NCBI RefSeq assembly: GCF_003063415.1
Contig: NZ_NESK01000001.1
Span: forward strand, 151,402-215,401
Source: Limnohabitans sp. 2KL-17
GTDB lineage: Bacteria; Pseudomonadota; Gammaproteobacteria; Burkholderiales; Burkholderiaceae_C
Direction of reading: 5' to 3'
Length of the DNA: 64,000 nt
Both the position numbers and the translations under genes were made by a program. The notes beneath the pieces are model-generated. The model was given only the letters and a program-made list of their open reading frames with translations, searched no databases and had not been told where the DNA came from. This document shows positions 11,201-19,763 of this stretch, in pieces. Each line of letters opens with the position of its first letter. The stretch's first letter is position 1.

Positions 11201-11616
11201 TCGAGCAAGAGTTGCCCCGTCTGGGCATTCCCTGGGTCAAGCTCACGGGCCAGAGCAAGAACCGTGATGCCCTGATTGAACAGTTCACCAGCGGTCAGGT
11301 GCCGCTCTTCCTCATCAGTCTGAAGGCGGGCGGTGTGGGCCTGAACCTGCCGCAGGCCGACACCGTCATCCACTACGACCCCTGGTGGAACCCGGCCGTG
11401 GAAAACCAGGCCACAGATCGCGCCCACCGCATCGGGCAAACCCAGAGCGTCTGGGTCGTCAAGCTGGTGGCGCAAGGCACCATTGAGGAACGCATGCTGG
11501 CCTTGCAAGCGCGCAAAGCCCAACTTGCCCAAGACATGTATTCAGGTGCTGTGCAGCGCAAAGAACCCTTGTTTGGTGAGTCCGACCTGACCGAGTTGTT
11601 CAAGCCGCTGGGCTGA
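8215..11616 (+). CDS. SNF2-family DNA/RNA helicase with SWIM zinc finger
   Basis: 1133-residue translocase of the bacterial RapA/SNF2 kind. A SWIM zinc finger lies near residue 83 (CTCPVGRYCKH, the CxCx(n)CxH pattern). A long middle region carries no motif I recognise, and the helicase core starts near residue 670: motif I DDMGLGKT (about 685), motif II LDEAQ (about 788), motif III SGTPMENH, and the C-terminal RecA lobe with motif V (SLKAGGVGLNLPQAD) and motif VI (DRAHRIGQT, about 1068). Role inferred: ATP-driven remodelling of nucleoprotein in transcription or repair. It starts 12 bases after purL and is probably cotranscribed; no functional link to purines is apparent. Confidence 0.92.
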   Translation: MKPTTPAQWFPPSQLAFYFDQGAWAKGTTLYLQNKVLSSQLTPDGDGWRLQGLVQGSDVAPYSVSAELRVSGGGNLSDWRSGCTCPVGRYCKHGAALGILASMQGLALLDEWGADGPSPDVLERRVRMEKERALSHSEYQVREWLTRLENANRPAVFALPGATQDQFIYVLSRAHIGRKPVFHLTVSRATQKRNGEWGKPKKLSSEPSAHDPIWQTSGPVDRDILDLMKACPSINSFSYYGFQSAVKLHGMPGNLLLQLCSQTGRLLSKDGAVPLRWCDQSEVLVGSWHEVKGQDHLPDGWQLQMHPLRSGVVYSLNEPPYYMDTVQGTCGPLETQGLSANELQVLSSSPVLPNSVALKFQPQLMARLGPVPLPPVIGKMPEIQGVKPRAVLAIGAVLLSERKEMGLFQAELSFDYSGHRGFWPGTQNRVMVGQGDQARMLVRDLGVESLAWQALENLGFLIRAPNLLGLPPHLSQQHWLVWLECDFAPLREAGFDVRFEPEGRQWLRQADDVHIQLSGDEDAPETSPWFDLSLGMDIDGQRINILPWVPTILSALAEISAAVTDGETAKLPAFLYLPDLQGEGFVKLPTAKIQPWLSTLMELVSERDRDWKGDELRLSRLDALRAAASLGDGVAWAGAQHLLALVQQMRGLESLPEVPVPPSLQATLRPYQQQGLNWLQFLRQHQLAGILADDMGLGKTLQTLAHIQTEKDAGRLTQPALIVAPVSLLGNWQRETARFCPGLRTHIHHGLSRHGATQALSETDIVFTPYSLLHRDRDLWLANEWHILVLDEAQNIKNANTHAAQVVGDIPATHRLCLSGTPMENHLGELWSLFHFLMPGFLGSQKRFGELFRNPIERQGNSEKMDQLRKRITPFMLRRTKNVVASELPPKVETLLPVPLEGKQADLYETIRLGMEKTVRDALNAQGLAKSQITILDALLKLRQVCCDPRLLKLGAASQVQQSAKLAQLMDMLPGMVAEGRKILLFSQFTQMLSLIEQELPRLGIPWVKLTGQSKNRDALIEQFTSGQVPLFLISLKAGGVGLNLPQADTVIHYDPWWNPAVENQATDRAHRIGQTQSVWVVKLVAQGTIEERMLALQARKAQLAQDMYSGAVQRKEPLFGESDLTELFKPLG

Positions 11617-11656
11617 CTTCCGTCGATGTCAATGCACCCTCGGTGCTTTATGAACC

Positions 11657-11682
11657 AAAAAAAACGCGACCGAAGTCGCGTT
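11657..11682 (-). terminator. rho-independent terminator of the selO-msrB-yciB-bolA-PPIase unit
   Basis: AACGCGAC (11663-11670), loop CGAA, GTCGCGTT (11675-11682): a perfect 8-base stem. The run of A at 11657-11664 reads as U on the minus strand directly after the stem. It lies 24 bases past the PPIase stop and opposite the end of the helicase gene. Confidence 0.85.
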
Positions 11683-11705
11683 GGGGCTTGGGCGCAAGGC
11701 TCAGA

Positions 11706-12479
11706 TCACTGGATCTTGGCTTTGCCGCGCAGGCCTTCTTGGTAGGTGCTGAGCTTTTGCTGCTGCAGTTGCTGTGAAATCTGGGGTTTGACTTCTTCCA
11801 ACTTGGGCAACTGGGCGTCACGCACATCGTCCACACGGATGATGTGAAAGCCGAACTGGCTCTTGACCGGTGTTTCGGTCATCTGGCCTTTTTCAAGTTT
11901 GACCATGGCGCCAGAGAACTCGGGCACGTAGCTGCCAGCAGCCGCCCAGTCCAGGTCGCCACCATTGGCGCCGGAGCCTGGGTCTTTGGAGGCTTTCTTG
12001 GCCAGGTCTTCAAACTTGGCGCCTTTCTTGATGTCGGCGATCAGAGATTTGGCCTCGTCTTCTTTTTCAACCAGGATATGGCGGGCGCGGTATTCCTTGC
12101 CACCATTGGCGGCCACAAACTTGTCGTACTCGGCCTTGATGTCAGCGTCGGTCACCGGGTTCTTCTTTTGGAAATCGGCAAACAGCTGACGGATCAGGAT
12201 GGTTTGACGGGCCAGTTCAATTTGTGCTTTGTACTCGTCGCTGGCGTCCAGGCCTCGTTTTCTGGCTTCTTGCATGAAGACTTCGCGGGCAATCAGTTCT
12301 TCTTTGATCTGGGCCAACACTTCAGGTGTCACGGGGCGGCCAGAGGCTTCGATTTGCTGCTGCAGCGCTTTCACGCGCGATGAGGGGACCGGCTTGCCAT
12401 TGACCACGGCCAGGTTTTGCGCCAAGGCGGGCATGGCGAACAAGGCCACCAGGGCGGCGCTGAGCATTTGCTTTTTCAT
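11706..12479 (-). CDS. peptidylprolyl isomerase, parvulin (PpiC/SurA-like), periplasmic
   Basis: 257 residues from the ATG at 12479, which has GGAG at good spacing and gives a textbook signal peptide (MKKQMLSAALVALFAMPALAQ). An earlier in-frame ATG overlaps that ribosome binding site and is rejected. After a SurA-like N-terminal helical part comes the parvulin domain, roughly residues 130-230 (ARHILVEKEDEAKSL ... GGDLDW ... FGFHIIRVDD). Predicted to catalyse prolyl cis-trans isomerisation in the periplasm and help outer membrane protein folding; shorter than SurA, with one parvulin domain. Last gene of the minus-strand unit, followed by a strong terminator. Confidence 0.93.
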   Translation of the reverse strand: MKKQMLSAALVALFAMPALAQNLAVVNGKPVPSSRVKALQQQIEASGRPVTPEVLAQIKEELIAREVFMQEARKRGLDASDEYKAQIELARQTILIRQLFADFQKKNPVTDADIKAEYDKFVAANGGKEYRARHILVEKEDEAKSLIADIKKGAKFEDLAKKASKDPGSGANGGDLDWAAAGSYVPEFSGAMVKLEKGQMTETPVKSQFGFHIIRVDDVRDAQLPKLEEVKPQISQQLQQQKLSTYQEGLRGKAKIQ

Positions 12480-12563
12480 TGTGTTTTTCTCCATGACGTT
12501 CAGTCAGGTGTGAATCAAGGGTTCAAAAAAATGGGGCTGCCACCAATGGGTGACGGCCCGGGT

Positions 12564-12848
12564 TCAGATCAGCTCGATGGCCAAAGCGTGCAGGCCTTGG
12601 TCAATGAAATCTTGCAATGCATCATACACAAGGCGATGGCGCTGAACGCGGCTCAGTTGTGCAAACAAAGGTGAGGCAATGCACACACGCATGTGCGTGC
12701 CTTGGCCTGTGTCGTCGGCCCCAACGTGGCCGGCATGGGCCGCGCTTTCATCGGTCACCCGCAACTCGGTCGGCTGCAGGCGCTCCGTCAAGCGGGCGTG
12801 GATTCGGGCACTCAGTGGGCTTGTCACGGGCTGGGTTGCGGTGTTCAT
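12564..12848 (-). CDS. bolA: BolA family protein
   Basis: 94 residues with the BolA fold pattern: [21 protein letters not shown] in the first half, the conserved [13 protein letters not shown] strand and [15 protein letters not shown] helix in the second. BolA proteins pair with monothiol glutaredoxins and iron-sulfur clusters and affect morphology and redox stress responses. The start codon overlaps the yciB stop (ATGA, 12845-12848), so it is coupled to yciB; the yciB-bolA-PPIase order is common in Burkholderiales. Confidence 0.9.
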   Translation of the reverse strand: MNTATQPVTSPLSARIHARLTERLQPTELRVTDESAAHAGHVGADDTGQGTHMRVCIASPLFAQLSRVQRHRLVYDALQDFIDQGLHALAIELI

Positions 12849-13387
12849 TCTTTATCCGGGCCTTCTTTAGGCAAATAGCGCGAAACGTACAAGCCTTGGG
12901 CAAGGATGAACACCACCGGGAAGACATAGCCCCACAGCTTGAAATTGACCCAGTCCTCGGTGCTGAAATAGGTGGCCACATAGGCGTTGATGGCCGCCAT
13001 GAAGACGCAGTACAGCATCCAGGACAGGTTCAGGCGGTGCCATACGGCATGCGGCAGTTGCAACTGCTGGCCCAGCAGCATGTGCAAAAAGTTCTTTTTC
13101 AAGAACCCAAGTGACACGGCCAGTGCAATGGCCAGCCCCGAATACAGCAAGGTGGGTTTCCACTTGATGAAGCGCTCATCGTGCAGGCCCAGCGTGAGTG
13201 CGCCAAAGCCCAGCACCAGCACCAGGGTGATCTTGTGCATGGTTTGCAACTTGCCGTCCATTTTGTAAATGATCGCGGTCTGCAGCACGGTTGCGCCCAT
13301 CAGCACCGCGGTGGCGGTGTAGATGTCGGCCATTTTGTAAGCGCCAAAAAACAGCAGGATGGGGAAAAAGTCGAGGATGAATTTCAT
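12845..13387 (-). CDS. yciB: intracellular septation protein A / inner membrane YciB
   Basis: 180 residues, almost entirely membrane-embedded, with five to six hydrophobic helices beginning [18 protein letters not shown], the hallmark YciB N-terminus. Later segments include [18 protein letters not shown] and [19 protein letters not shown]. YciB family proteins are involved in cell envelope synthesis and division. Overlaps bolA by four bases; the msrB gene ends 46 bases upstream. Confidence 0.93.
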   Translation of the reverse strand: MKFILDFFPILLFFGAYKMADIYTATAVLMGATVLQTAIIYKMDGKLQTMHKITLVLVLGFGALTLGLHDERFIKWKPTLLYSGLAIALAVSLGFLKKNFLHMLLGQQLQLPHAVWHRLNLSWMLYCVFMAAINAYVATYFSTEDWVNFKLWGYVFPVVFILAQGLYVSRYLPKEGPDKE

Positions 13388-13433
13388 GAAGTGTGTTGAA
13401 AGGCTGAACCCCCTGAGGCGCAGCCGTTGTCGG

Positions 13434-13841
13434 TCAGGAAGCCTCGAAGTCTAACGAAGCCGAGTTCATGCAGTAGCGCAAGCCTGTGGGGGCGGGTCCG
13501 TCTTCGAACACGTGGCCCAGATGGGCGCCGCATTGTGCACACACGGTTTCAACGCGCCGCATGCCGAGACTCACGTCTACGTGCTCTTTGATGGCACCGT
13601 CGGTTGATGCCTGGTAAAAGCTGGGCCAGCCACAGCCTGCGTCAAATTTGGTGTCCGACTTGAAAAGTTCGGCGCTGCAGCAGATGCACCGGTAAGTACC
13701 GCTGGCCCAATGGCCTTCGTATTTGCCGGTGAACGGGCGCTCTGTGGCCGCTTGCCGGGTGACTGCATAGGCCACAGGCTCAGCGCCTTTGCTGGCCAGC
13801 AGCTCGCGCCACTCTTTTTCGGTTTTTTGGATGGAGGTCAT
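13434..13841 (-). CDS. msrB: peptide-methionine (R)-S-oxide reductase
   Basis: 135 residues from the ATG at 13841. Zinc site Cys52/Cys55 and Cys101/Cys104 (CICC, CAQC), catalytic Cys124 in [10 protein letters not shown], and a possible resolving Cys70 in GCGWPSF. Reduces methionine-R-sulfoxide in proteins using thioredoxin. The ATG overlaps the selO stop (ATGA), which sets the start; a longer frame upstream is ignored. Cytosolic, as no signal peptide is present. Coupling to selO links two redox-stress functions. Confidence 0.95.
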   Translation of the reverse strand: MTSIQKTEKEWRELLASKGAEPVAYAVTRQAATERPFTGKYEGHWASGTYRCICCSAELFKSDTKFDAGCGWPSFYQASTDGAIKEHVDVSLGMRRVETVCAQCGAHLGHVFEDGPAPTGLRYCMNSASLDFEAS

Positions 13842-15409
13842 GATGAACAGCTGATTTCCAGTTGGCCCGCCCAATCGGGCGGCAAGTCGGCATAGGTTTC
13901 AAAGCCTGGATGCTCGTCGAAGGGTGACTTTAACAAGTTGTGCAGGGTCTCGATTTCTGTGAAGTCGCCCGCCTTGGCCTGGCGAATGGCGGTTTCGGCC
14001 AAGTGGTTGCGCAGCACAAATTTGGGGTTGCTGCGCATCATTTGTTGGCCCATGGCCGCCAGGTTTTGCTTGCCCGCGCGGGCGGTGTACCGCGCCAGCC
14101 AAGCCAGCAGGCGAGGGCGGTCAAGCACCAGGTCGGTCACGGGGCTCCAGCCGTCCGGCTGCAAAGCCAAGCCTGCAGGTGACTCCGAAGTCAAGGTTTG
14201 CGATTGCTGCACTACGGCCAGGCTCAGTTGGCGCCAAAACCGGGTGAAATCCACTTTTTCCGAGGCCATGAATTGCATCAGGTCTTCCACCAATGTCCAG
14301 TCCGCTTCGCGCTCGGACTCGGGCGCCAGTGCACCCACCAGGCCGAGCTTGGCGCGCATGGCGTCGCCCAGAAAGACGGGAAACAAGGACTTGTAGCCCT
14401 CCAGGACTTGCAGCGTCATGTCCTGGTCGTCGATCAGGGGCGCGATGGCCTGGGCCAGACAAAACAGGTTCCAGTAGGCCACGTTGGGCTGCTTGCCATA
14501 GGCGTAGCGGCCCTGGTGGTCCGAGTGGTTGCAGATGTGGCCCGGGTCAAACCCGTCCATGAACTGGAACGGGCCGTAGTCGATCGTCAGGCCGAGCAGG
14601 CTCATGTTGTCGGTGTTCATCACGCCGTGGCAAAAACCCACCGCCTGCCACTGGGCCAGCAAGCTGGCCGTGCGCTCCTGAACCTCGTCCAGCAAGGCTG
14701 CGTACACATTGCCTTGCCAAACCGCTGCACGCGCTTGGCATTCGGGCAGGTGGTGGGCGATGGCGTGGTCGGCCAGCGCCCGCAGGCTGTCGGTGTCGCC
14801 TTGTGCCGAAAAATGCTCGAAGTGACCAAAACGCAAAAAGCTTGGGGCCACACGCGCTACCACGGCGGCCGTTTCCAACTCTTCACGAAGCACCCGTTCA
14901 GTGGAAGCCACCAGGCTCAAGGCCCGGGTGGTCGCAATGCCCAGGCCGTGCATGGCTTCGCTGCACAAATACTCGCGAATGCTGGAGCGCAGCACCGCAC
15001 GGCCATCGCCACCCCTTGAATAAGGGGTGCGGCCAGCGCCTTTGAGCTGGATTTCCTGCGGGCCTTGTCTGGAAGCCGCCTCGCCCAGCCAAATGGCGCG
15101 GCCATCGCCCAATTGCCCAGCCCATTGCCCAAACTGGTGGCCGCTGTAGACCGTTGCCAAGGGCTCGGACCCGACCAGGGTGGCGTTGCCCGCAAGGGCT
15201 TGCAGGTGGTCGCTGTCAAAGATGTCTGAAGGCCAGCCCAGTTCGGTTCGCAAGCCCTCGTTGCAGGCTGCCCATCGGGGTGCCGCCAGGGGTGTGGGTT
15301 TCAGGGGCGTGAAAAACTGGGGGCCCAGTTGCTTCAGACGGTGTGTCCAGACCAGCGCTGGCGGCACATCGACTTCGGGTCCAGAAGTGTTCAAGGGTGA
15401 AAAATCCAT
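13838..15409 (-). CDS. selO: protein adenylyltransferase SelO (YdiU)
   Basis: 523 residues from the ATG at 15409. SelO is a pseudokinase-fold enzyme that transfers AMP to protein hydroxyls and is tied to S-glutathionylation under oxidative stress. Visible: [11 protein letters not shown] and [22 protein letters not shown] (reported here in part) in the nucleotide lobe, and the [20 protein letters not shown] loop with metal-binding Asn and Asp. The last residues are ISCSS: Cys sits third from the end, the position occupied by selenocysteine in animal SelO. First gene of the minus-strand unit, overlapping msrB by four bases. Confidence 0.95.
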   Translation of the reverse strand: MDFSPLNTSGPEVDVPPALVWTHRLKQLGPQFFTPLKPTPLAAPRWAACNEGLRTELGWPSDIFDSDHLQALAGNATLVGSEPLATVYSGHQFGQWAGQLGDGRAIWLGEAASRQGPQEIQLKGAGRTPYSRGGDGRAVLRSSIREYLCSEAMHGLGIATTRALSLVASTERVLREELETAAVVARVAPSFLRFGHFEHFSAQGDTDSLRALADHAIAHHLPECQARAAVWQGNVYAALLDEVQERTASLLAQWQAVGFCHGVMNTDNMSLLGLTIDYGPFQFMDGFDPGHICNHSDHQGRYAYGKQPNVAYWNLFCLAQAIAPLIDDQDMTLQVLEGYKSLFPVFLGDAMRAKLGLVGALAPESEREADWTLVEDLMQFMASEKVDFTRFWRQLSLAVVQQSQTLTSESPAGLALQPDGWSPVTDLVLDRPRLLAWLARYTARAGKQNLAAMGQQMMRSNPKFVLRNHLAETAIRQAKAGDFTEIETLHNLLKSPFDEHPGFETYADLPPDWAGQLEISCSS

Positions 15410-15529
15410 GCGCCGATTGTCACGCCCTTGACAAGTACCCGGGGTTTGGCGGGTTTTAAGGCCATGAGCAGTAAGACTCCAGTGCACAATGAAATGCTTG
15501 AATTTCACCCACCTGACAGGAGACCCCCC

Positions 15530-17158
15530 ATGCTGGGACTGATGCAACAGCAATCACTGCTGATTTCTTCCTTGATCGAATTTGCCGAAAAGCACCACGG
15601 TGACGGTGAAGTTGTTTCGCGCAGGGTGGAGGGGGACATCCACCGCTACGCCTGGGCCGATGTGGCGCGTCGGGCGCGGCAAGTGGCCAACGCGCTGGAT
15701 GCGCAAAACCTGCCCCGGGGTGCCCGCATCGCCACCCTGGCCTGGAACGGCTACCGACACTTGGAGCTCTACTTTGGCGTGAGTGGTTCGGGTCGGGTGC
15801 TGCACACCATGAACCCGCGTCTGCACCCCGACCAACTGGCCTGGATCGCCAACCATGCCGAAGACCAAGTGCTGTGTTTCGACATGACCTTTCTGCCCTT
15901 GGTGCAAGCGGTTCATGCCAAGTGCACCACCATCACCCACTATGTGGCTTTGTGCGATGCCGACAAATTGCCGGCCGACACCGGCATCCCGAACCTGGTC
16001 AGCTACGAGGCTTGGATGGGCCAGCAGCCAGAGGCATACAACTGGCCCGAACTGGACGAAAACACGGCCTGTAGCCTCTGCTACACCAGCGGCACCACAG
16101 GCAACCCCAAGGGCGCTTTGTACAGCCACCGCTCGACGGTGTTGCATGCCTATGCAGCGGCTTTGCCCGACTCGATGTGCATTTCAGCGCGCGATGCGAT
16201 CTTGCCGGTGGTGCCCATGTTCCACGTCAACGCCTGGGGCATTCCCTACAGCGCAGCCATGGCTGGGGCCAAACTGGTGTTTCCCGGTCCGGCCCTCGAT
16301 GGCAAATCGGTTTATGAACTGATTGAGTCCGAAGGCGTGACCTTTGCTGCAGGCGTGCCCACCGTCTGGCAAATGCTGCTGGGCCACATGAAGCCCGCAG
16401 GCCTGAAGTTCAGCCGACTCAACCGCACCGTGATCGGCGGCTCGGCTTGCCCACCGGCCATGATCGACGCCTTCCGGCAGGACTACAGCGTCGATGTGCT
16501 GCATGCCTGGGGCATGACCGAGTTGAGCCCGTTGGGCACGGTTTGCACCCTGAAAAACAAACACCTGAGCCTGCCTGCCGAGGCGCAGATGAAACTGCGC
16601 ATGAAGCAAGGCCGCTGTATTTTTGGCATTGACATGAAAATCGTCGATGAAAACGGCAAGTCCTTGCCCCACGATGGCAAGTCCGCTGGCGATCTGCTGG
16701 TCAAGGGCCCTTGGGTGATTGCCGCTTATTTCAAGCAGGAAGGCGGCAACCCGCTGGTCGACGGTTGGTTCCCCACGGGTGATGTGGCCTCTATCGATGC
16801 CGATGGGTTCATGCAGATCACCGACCGCAGCAAGGATGTGATCAAGTCTGGTGGCGAATGGATCAGCTCCATCGATGTCGAAAACATCGCCATGGCACAC
16901 CCGGCAGTGGCCATGGCCGCCTGCATTGGCATGCGTCACCCCAAGTGGGATGAGCGGCCGATCGTCTGTGTGGTCAAAAAGCCCGGGGCAGAGGTCAGCC
17001 GAGATGAGTTGATCGCTTTTTACGAAGGCAAGACTGCCAAATGGCAAATTCCGGACGACGTGGTCTTTGTCGAAGCCATCCCTTTGGGGGGCACCGGCAA
17101 GATGCTCAAAACGCGTTTGCGGGAGCAGTTGGCAGACTACGTGTTGCCAGGTCTTTGA
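15530..17158 (+). CDS. acyl-CoA synthetase (AMP-forming), medium/long-chain type
   Basis: 542 residues from the ATG at 15530, preceded by AGGAGA at 15519-15524; the longer open frame is not supported by homologous sequence. Adenylate-forming motifs: [16 protein letters not shown] (P-loop, around residue 185), [23 protein letters not shown], and the C-terminal lysine in [12 protein letters not shown]. Activates a carboxylic acid to its CoA thioester. It resembles the medium-chain fatty acid and DmdB (methylmercaptopropionate) ligases, and I cannot choose the substrate from sequence. It opens the uptake and beta-oxidation region and diverges from selO across 120 bases. Confidence 0.9.
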   Translation: MLGLMQQQSLLISSLIEFAEKHHGDGEVVSRRVEGDIHRYAWADVARRARQVANALDAQNLPRGARIATLAWNGYRHLELYFGVSGSGRVLHTMNPRLHPDQLAWIANHAEDQVLCFDMTFLPLVQAVHAKCTTITHYVALCDADKLPADTGIPNLVSYEAWMGQQPEAYNWPELDENTACSLCYTSGTTGNPKGALYSHRSTVLHAYAAALPDSMCISARDAILPVVPMFHVNAWGIPYSAAMAGAKLVFPGPALDGKSVYELIESEGVTFAAGVPTVWQMLLGHMKPAGLKFSRLNRTVIGGSACPPAMIDAFRQDYSVDVLHAWGMTELSPLGTVCTLKNKHLSLPAEAQMKLRMKQGRCIFGIDMKIVDENGKSLPHDGKSAGDLLVKGPWVIAAYFKQEGGNPLVDGWFPTGDVASIDADGFMQITDRSKDVIKSGGEWISSIDVENIAMAHPAVAMAACIGMRHPKWDERPIVCVVKKPGAEVSRDELIAFYEGKTAKWQIPDDVVFVEAIPLGGTGKMLKTRLREQLADYVLPGL

Positions 17159-17200
17159 CCTTTCTCAAAGCCGCACGATTTCAAGTCGCGCGGGTGATAT

Positions 17201-17227
17201 GGCTTAGGGGCAAACCCCAAGCCCTTT
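17201..17227 (+). terminator. terminator-like hairpin after the acyl-CoA synthetase
   Basis: GGCTTAGGGG, loop CAAA, CCCCAAGCC with one bulged A, followed by CTTT. The stem is strong and the U-tract short, so it may attenuate more than stop; it separates the ligase from the ABC transporter genes. Confidence 0.4.
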
Positions 17228-17291
17228 CCTGCGTTCAGCGGTTACGCTGAGATCATTCTGAATCGCATAACTTCAACACTGGAGACTTTGA

Positions 17292-18524
17292 ATGAAAACC
17301 ACCACCCATTTGATCGCCGCTGCCGCTTTGGCAGCATGTGCCATGACCGCGCATGCGCAAAAAGGCGAAACTGTCAAAATCGCGCACATTGATCCTCTTT
17401 CCGGCCTCATGGGCCCCGTGGGCACCAACCAGCTCAAGAGCTTTCAGTTTTTCGCAGAGAAATTCAGCAAGACCAACCCGGCTGGCGTCAAGTTCGAGAT
17501 GGTCTCCTTTGACAACAAGCTCAGCCCTGCTGAAAGTCTGAATGCCTTGAAGGCGGCGATGGACCAAGGCGTGCGCTACATCGCACAAGGCAACGGCTCG
17601 TCTGTTGCTGGCGCCCTGATCGAAGCGGTTAACAAACACAACGAACGCAACCCCGGCAAAGAAATCATTTTCCTCAATTACGCAGCGGTTGATCCTGACT
17701 TCACCAACAGCAAATGCAGCTATTGGCACTTCCGTTTTGATGCAGATACATCGATGAAGATCGAGGCGATGACCACCTTCATGAAAGACGACAAGGACGT
17801 CAAGAAGGTCTATTTGTTCAATCAGAACTATTCGCACGGTCAACAGGTCGCCAAGTTCGCCAAAGAAAACCTGGCCCGTAAGCGTGCTGATGTACAAATT
17901 GTGGGCGAAGACCTTCACCCACTGGCTCAGGTGCGTGATTTCTCACCCTACATCGCCAAGATCAAGGCCTCAGGTGCCGACACCGTGATCACCGGTAACT
18001 GGGGTTCTGACCTGGCCTTGTTGGTCAAGGCGGCCAACGAAGGCGGTTACACCGGCAAGTTCTACACCTATTACACCGGTGTGACGGGCACGCCCACAGC
18101 ACTGGGTCAAAGCGGCGCAGGCCGGGTTTACCAGATTGCATACAACCACTACAACATGGGAGGCGACATGGGCAAGTGGATGGGCGAGTTCAAGCAGAAG
18201 TTCAATGACGACTTCTACACCGGCTCTGTCGTCACCATCTTCAACGCCCTGGGTGCAGCCATGGCCAAAGCCAAGTCCACCGACCCTGTGAAAGTGGCGG
18301 CGGCTCTGGAAGGTATCAAGTACCAAAACTACAACGGCGAAGTCGAGATGCGTAAAACAGACCATCAGTTGCAGCAACCGCTGTACATGACCGTTTGGCA
18401 AAAAGCCGACAAGAAGTACCCTTACAGCCCCGAAAACACGGGCATGACATTGGCGCCAGTCAAGGAATTTCCTTCTTATGTGTCCAGCACGCCCACCAGC
18501 TGCCAGATGAAGCGTCCTGGTTAA
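17292..18524 (+). CDS. Liv-type ABC transporter periplasmic substrate-binding protein
   Basis: 410 residues with a clean signal peptide (MKTTTHLIAAAALAACAMTAHAQ) and a type I periplasmic binding fold (VKIAHIDPLSGLMGPVGTNQ at the start of the mature protein, then two Rossmann-like lobes). Start supported by GGAG six bases before the ATG. Such proteins deliver branched-chain amino acids, amides or organic acids to LivHM permeases; here the surrounding beta-oxidation genes suggest a hydrophobic carboxylic acid rather than an amino acid, which is inference. A terminator separates it from the permease genes, as expected for a binding protein made in excess. Confidence 0.92.
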   Translation: MKTTTHLIAAAALAACAMTAHAQKGETVKIAHIDPLSGLMGPVGTNQLKSFQFFAEKFSKTNPAGVKFEMVSFDNKLSPAESLNALKAAMDQGVRYIAQGNGSSVAGALIEAVNKHNERNPGKEIIFLNYAAVDPDFTNSKCSYWHFRFDADTSMKIEAMTTFMKDDKDVKKVYLFNQNYSHGQQVAKFAKENLARKRADVQIVGEDLHPLAQVRDFSPYIAKIKASGADTVITGNWGSDLALLVKAANEGGYTGKFYTYYTGVTGTPTALGQSGAGRVYQIAYNHYNMGGDMGKWMGEFKQKFNDDFYTGSVVTIFNALGAAMAKAKSTDPVKVAAALEGIKYQNYNGEVEMRKTDHQLQQPLYMTVWQKADKKYPYSPENTGMTLAPVKEFPSYVSSTPTSCQMKRPG

Positions 18525-18602
18525 TTCCGGTACGTTTGTCGCACATCCCGTCTTGCACCGCACAGGCCCTGGGCCTGTTGCCGTGAAGCCGGTGGGGTCA
18601 AG

Positions 18603-18638
18603 GCCCGATCAACTGTTCGTTCATCGGGCTTTTTTTTG
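18603..18638 (+). terminator. rho-independent terminator between binding protein and permease
   Basis: GCCCGAT (18603-18609) pairs with ATCGGGC (18623-18629) over a 13-base loop, followed by a run of nine T. Probably partial, lowering permease expression relative to the binding protein. Confidence 0.75.
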
Positions 18639-18725
18639 GGCTTCGATTCCAACTTGTTGTGGGTATGCGGCTTAAGGCCTGCTTTCAATATCGCCGTTAG
18701 ACCCTGAAGGGTCTGGAAAGTATTT

Positions 18726-19760
18726 ATGGAGTTTTTCATCATCTCCATGCTCAACGGTTTGAGTTATGGACTGTTGCTCTTCATGCTCAGCTCCGGGCTG
18801 ACCTTGATTTTCAGCATGATGGGTGTGCTCAACTTCGCGCATGCCAGTTTTTACATGATCGGCGCCTATTTCGGCTACACCCTGACAGGCTGGATCGGAT
18901 TTTGGCCTGCACTGGTGATGGCGCCGCTCTTGGTAGGGGCCTGTGGTGCTTTGTTCGAGCGCGTTACGTTGCGCAAGGTTCACCCATTTGGGCACGTCCC
19001 TGAATTGCTAGTGACTTTTGGCCTGTCTTATGTGGCGCTGGAACTGGTGCAACTGGTCTGGGGCCGCACGGCGGTGGAATTTGCGCCGCCTGAAATTTTG
19101 CGCAGCTCAGCCTTTACCCTGATCAACCATTCGGTCAACGGTCTGAGTTTTGTTTGGGGTTCGGCACCTGCAGAGGCTTGCACGGCGGCAGACGCCGCCA
19201 TTCGTTTGGTGTGTTCGCCCTTTCCTGCGACACGAGGCTTCATGATGCTGGTGGCCTTGTTGATGCTGTTGTCTTTGTGGTTGCTGCTGACGCGCACACG
19301 TATTGGCTTGGTCATTCAGGCCGCCTTGACCCACCCCGAAATGGTGGAATCACTGGGCCACAACGTGCCGCGTGTCTTCATGCTGGTGTTTGGTGCGGGC
19401 ACGGGCCTGGCTGGTTTGGCCGGCGTGATCGGGGGCAGCACCTTTGTGACTGAACCCGCCATGGCCGCCACCGTTGGATCGGTCATTTTTGTGGTGGTGG
19501 TGGTGGGCGGCATGGGCTCGTTGTCGGGGGCTTTTTTGGCCTCGGTGCTGATCGGCGTGATCCAGACCTTTGCCGTGGCCGTCGACTATTCGTTTCTCAC
19601 TTTGGCCAAGGACATGGGTTGGGCCTTGTCGGCTGCAACGCAAGAGAACTCGTTTGCCAAACTCACGCTGTCTCAAGTGGCACCCATCTTGCCTTACCTG
19701 TTTCTGGTGCTGATCCTGATCTTCCGGCCCAAGGGTCTTTTGGGCACACGCGAGGGTTAA
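18726..19760 (+). CDS. branched-chain-type ABC transporter permease (LivH family)
   Basis: 344 residues, very hydrophobic, with the LivH opening pattern (LNGLSYGLLLFMLSSGLTLIFSMMGVLN is the first membrane span and the family's hallmark) and FAHASFYMIGAY. A later stretch (SVIFVVVVVGGMGSLSGAFL) is the conserved cytoplasmic coupling region. A loop around residues 120-165 is longer than usual and contains several Cys. Forms the inner membrane channel with the next gene; three bases separate them. Confidence 0.92.
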   Translation: MEFFIISMLNGLSYGLLLFMLSSGLTLIFSMMGVLNFAHASFYMIGAYFGYTLTGWIGFWPALVMAPLLVGACGALFERVTLRKVHPFGHVPELLVTFGLSYVALELVQLVWGRTAVEFAPPEILRSSAFTLINHSVNGLSFVWGSAPAEACTAADAAIRLVCSPFPATRGFMMLVALLMLLSLWLLLTRTRIGLVIQAALTHPEMVESLGHNVPRVFMLVFGAGTGLAGLAGVIGGSTFVTEPAMAATVGSVIFVVVVVGGMGSLSGAFLASVLIGVIQTFAVAVDYSFLTLAKDMGWALSAATQENSFAKLTLSQVAPILPYLFLVLILIFRPKGLLGTREG

Positions 19761-19763
19761 GAC

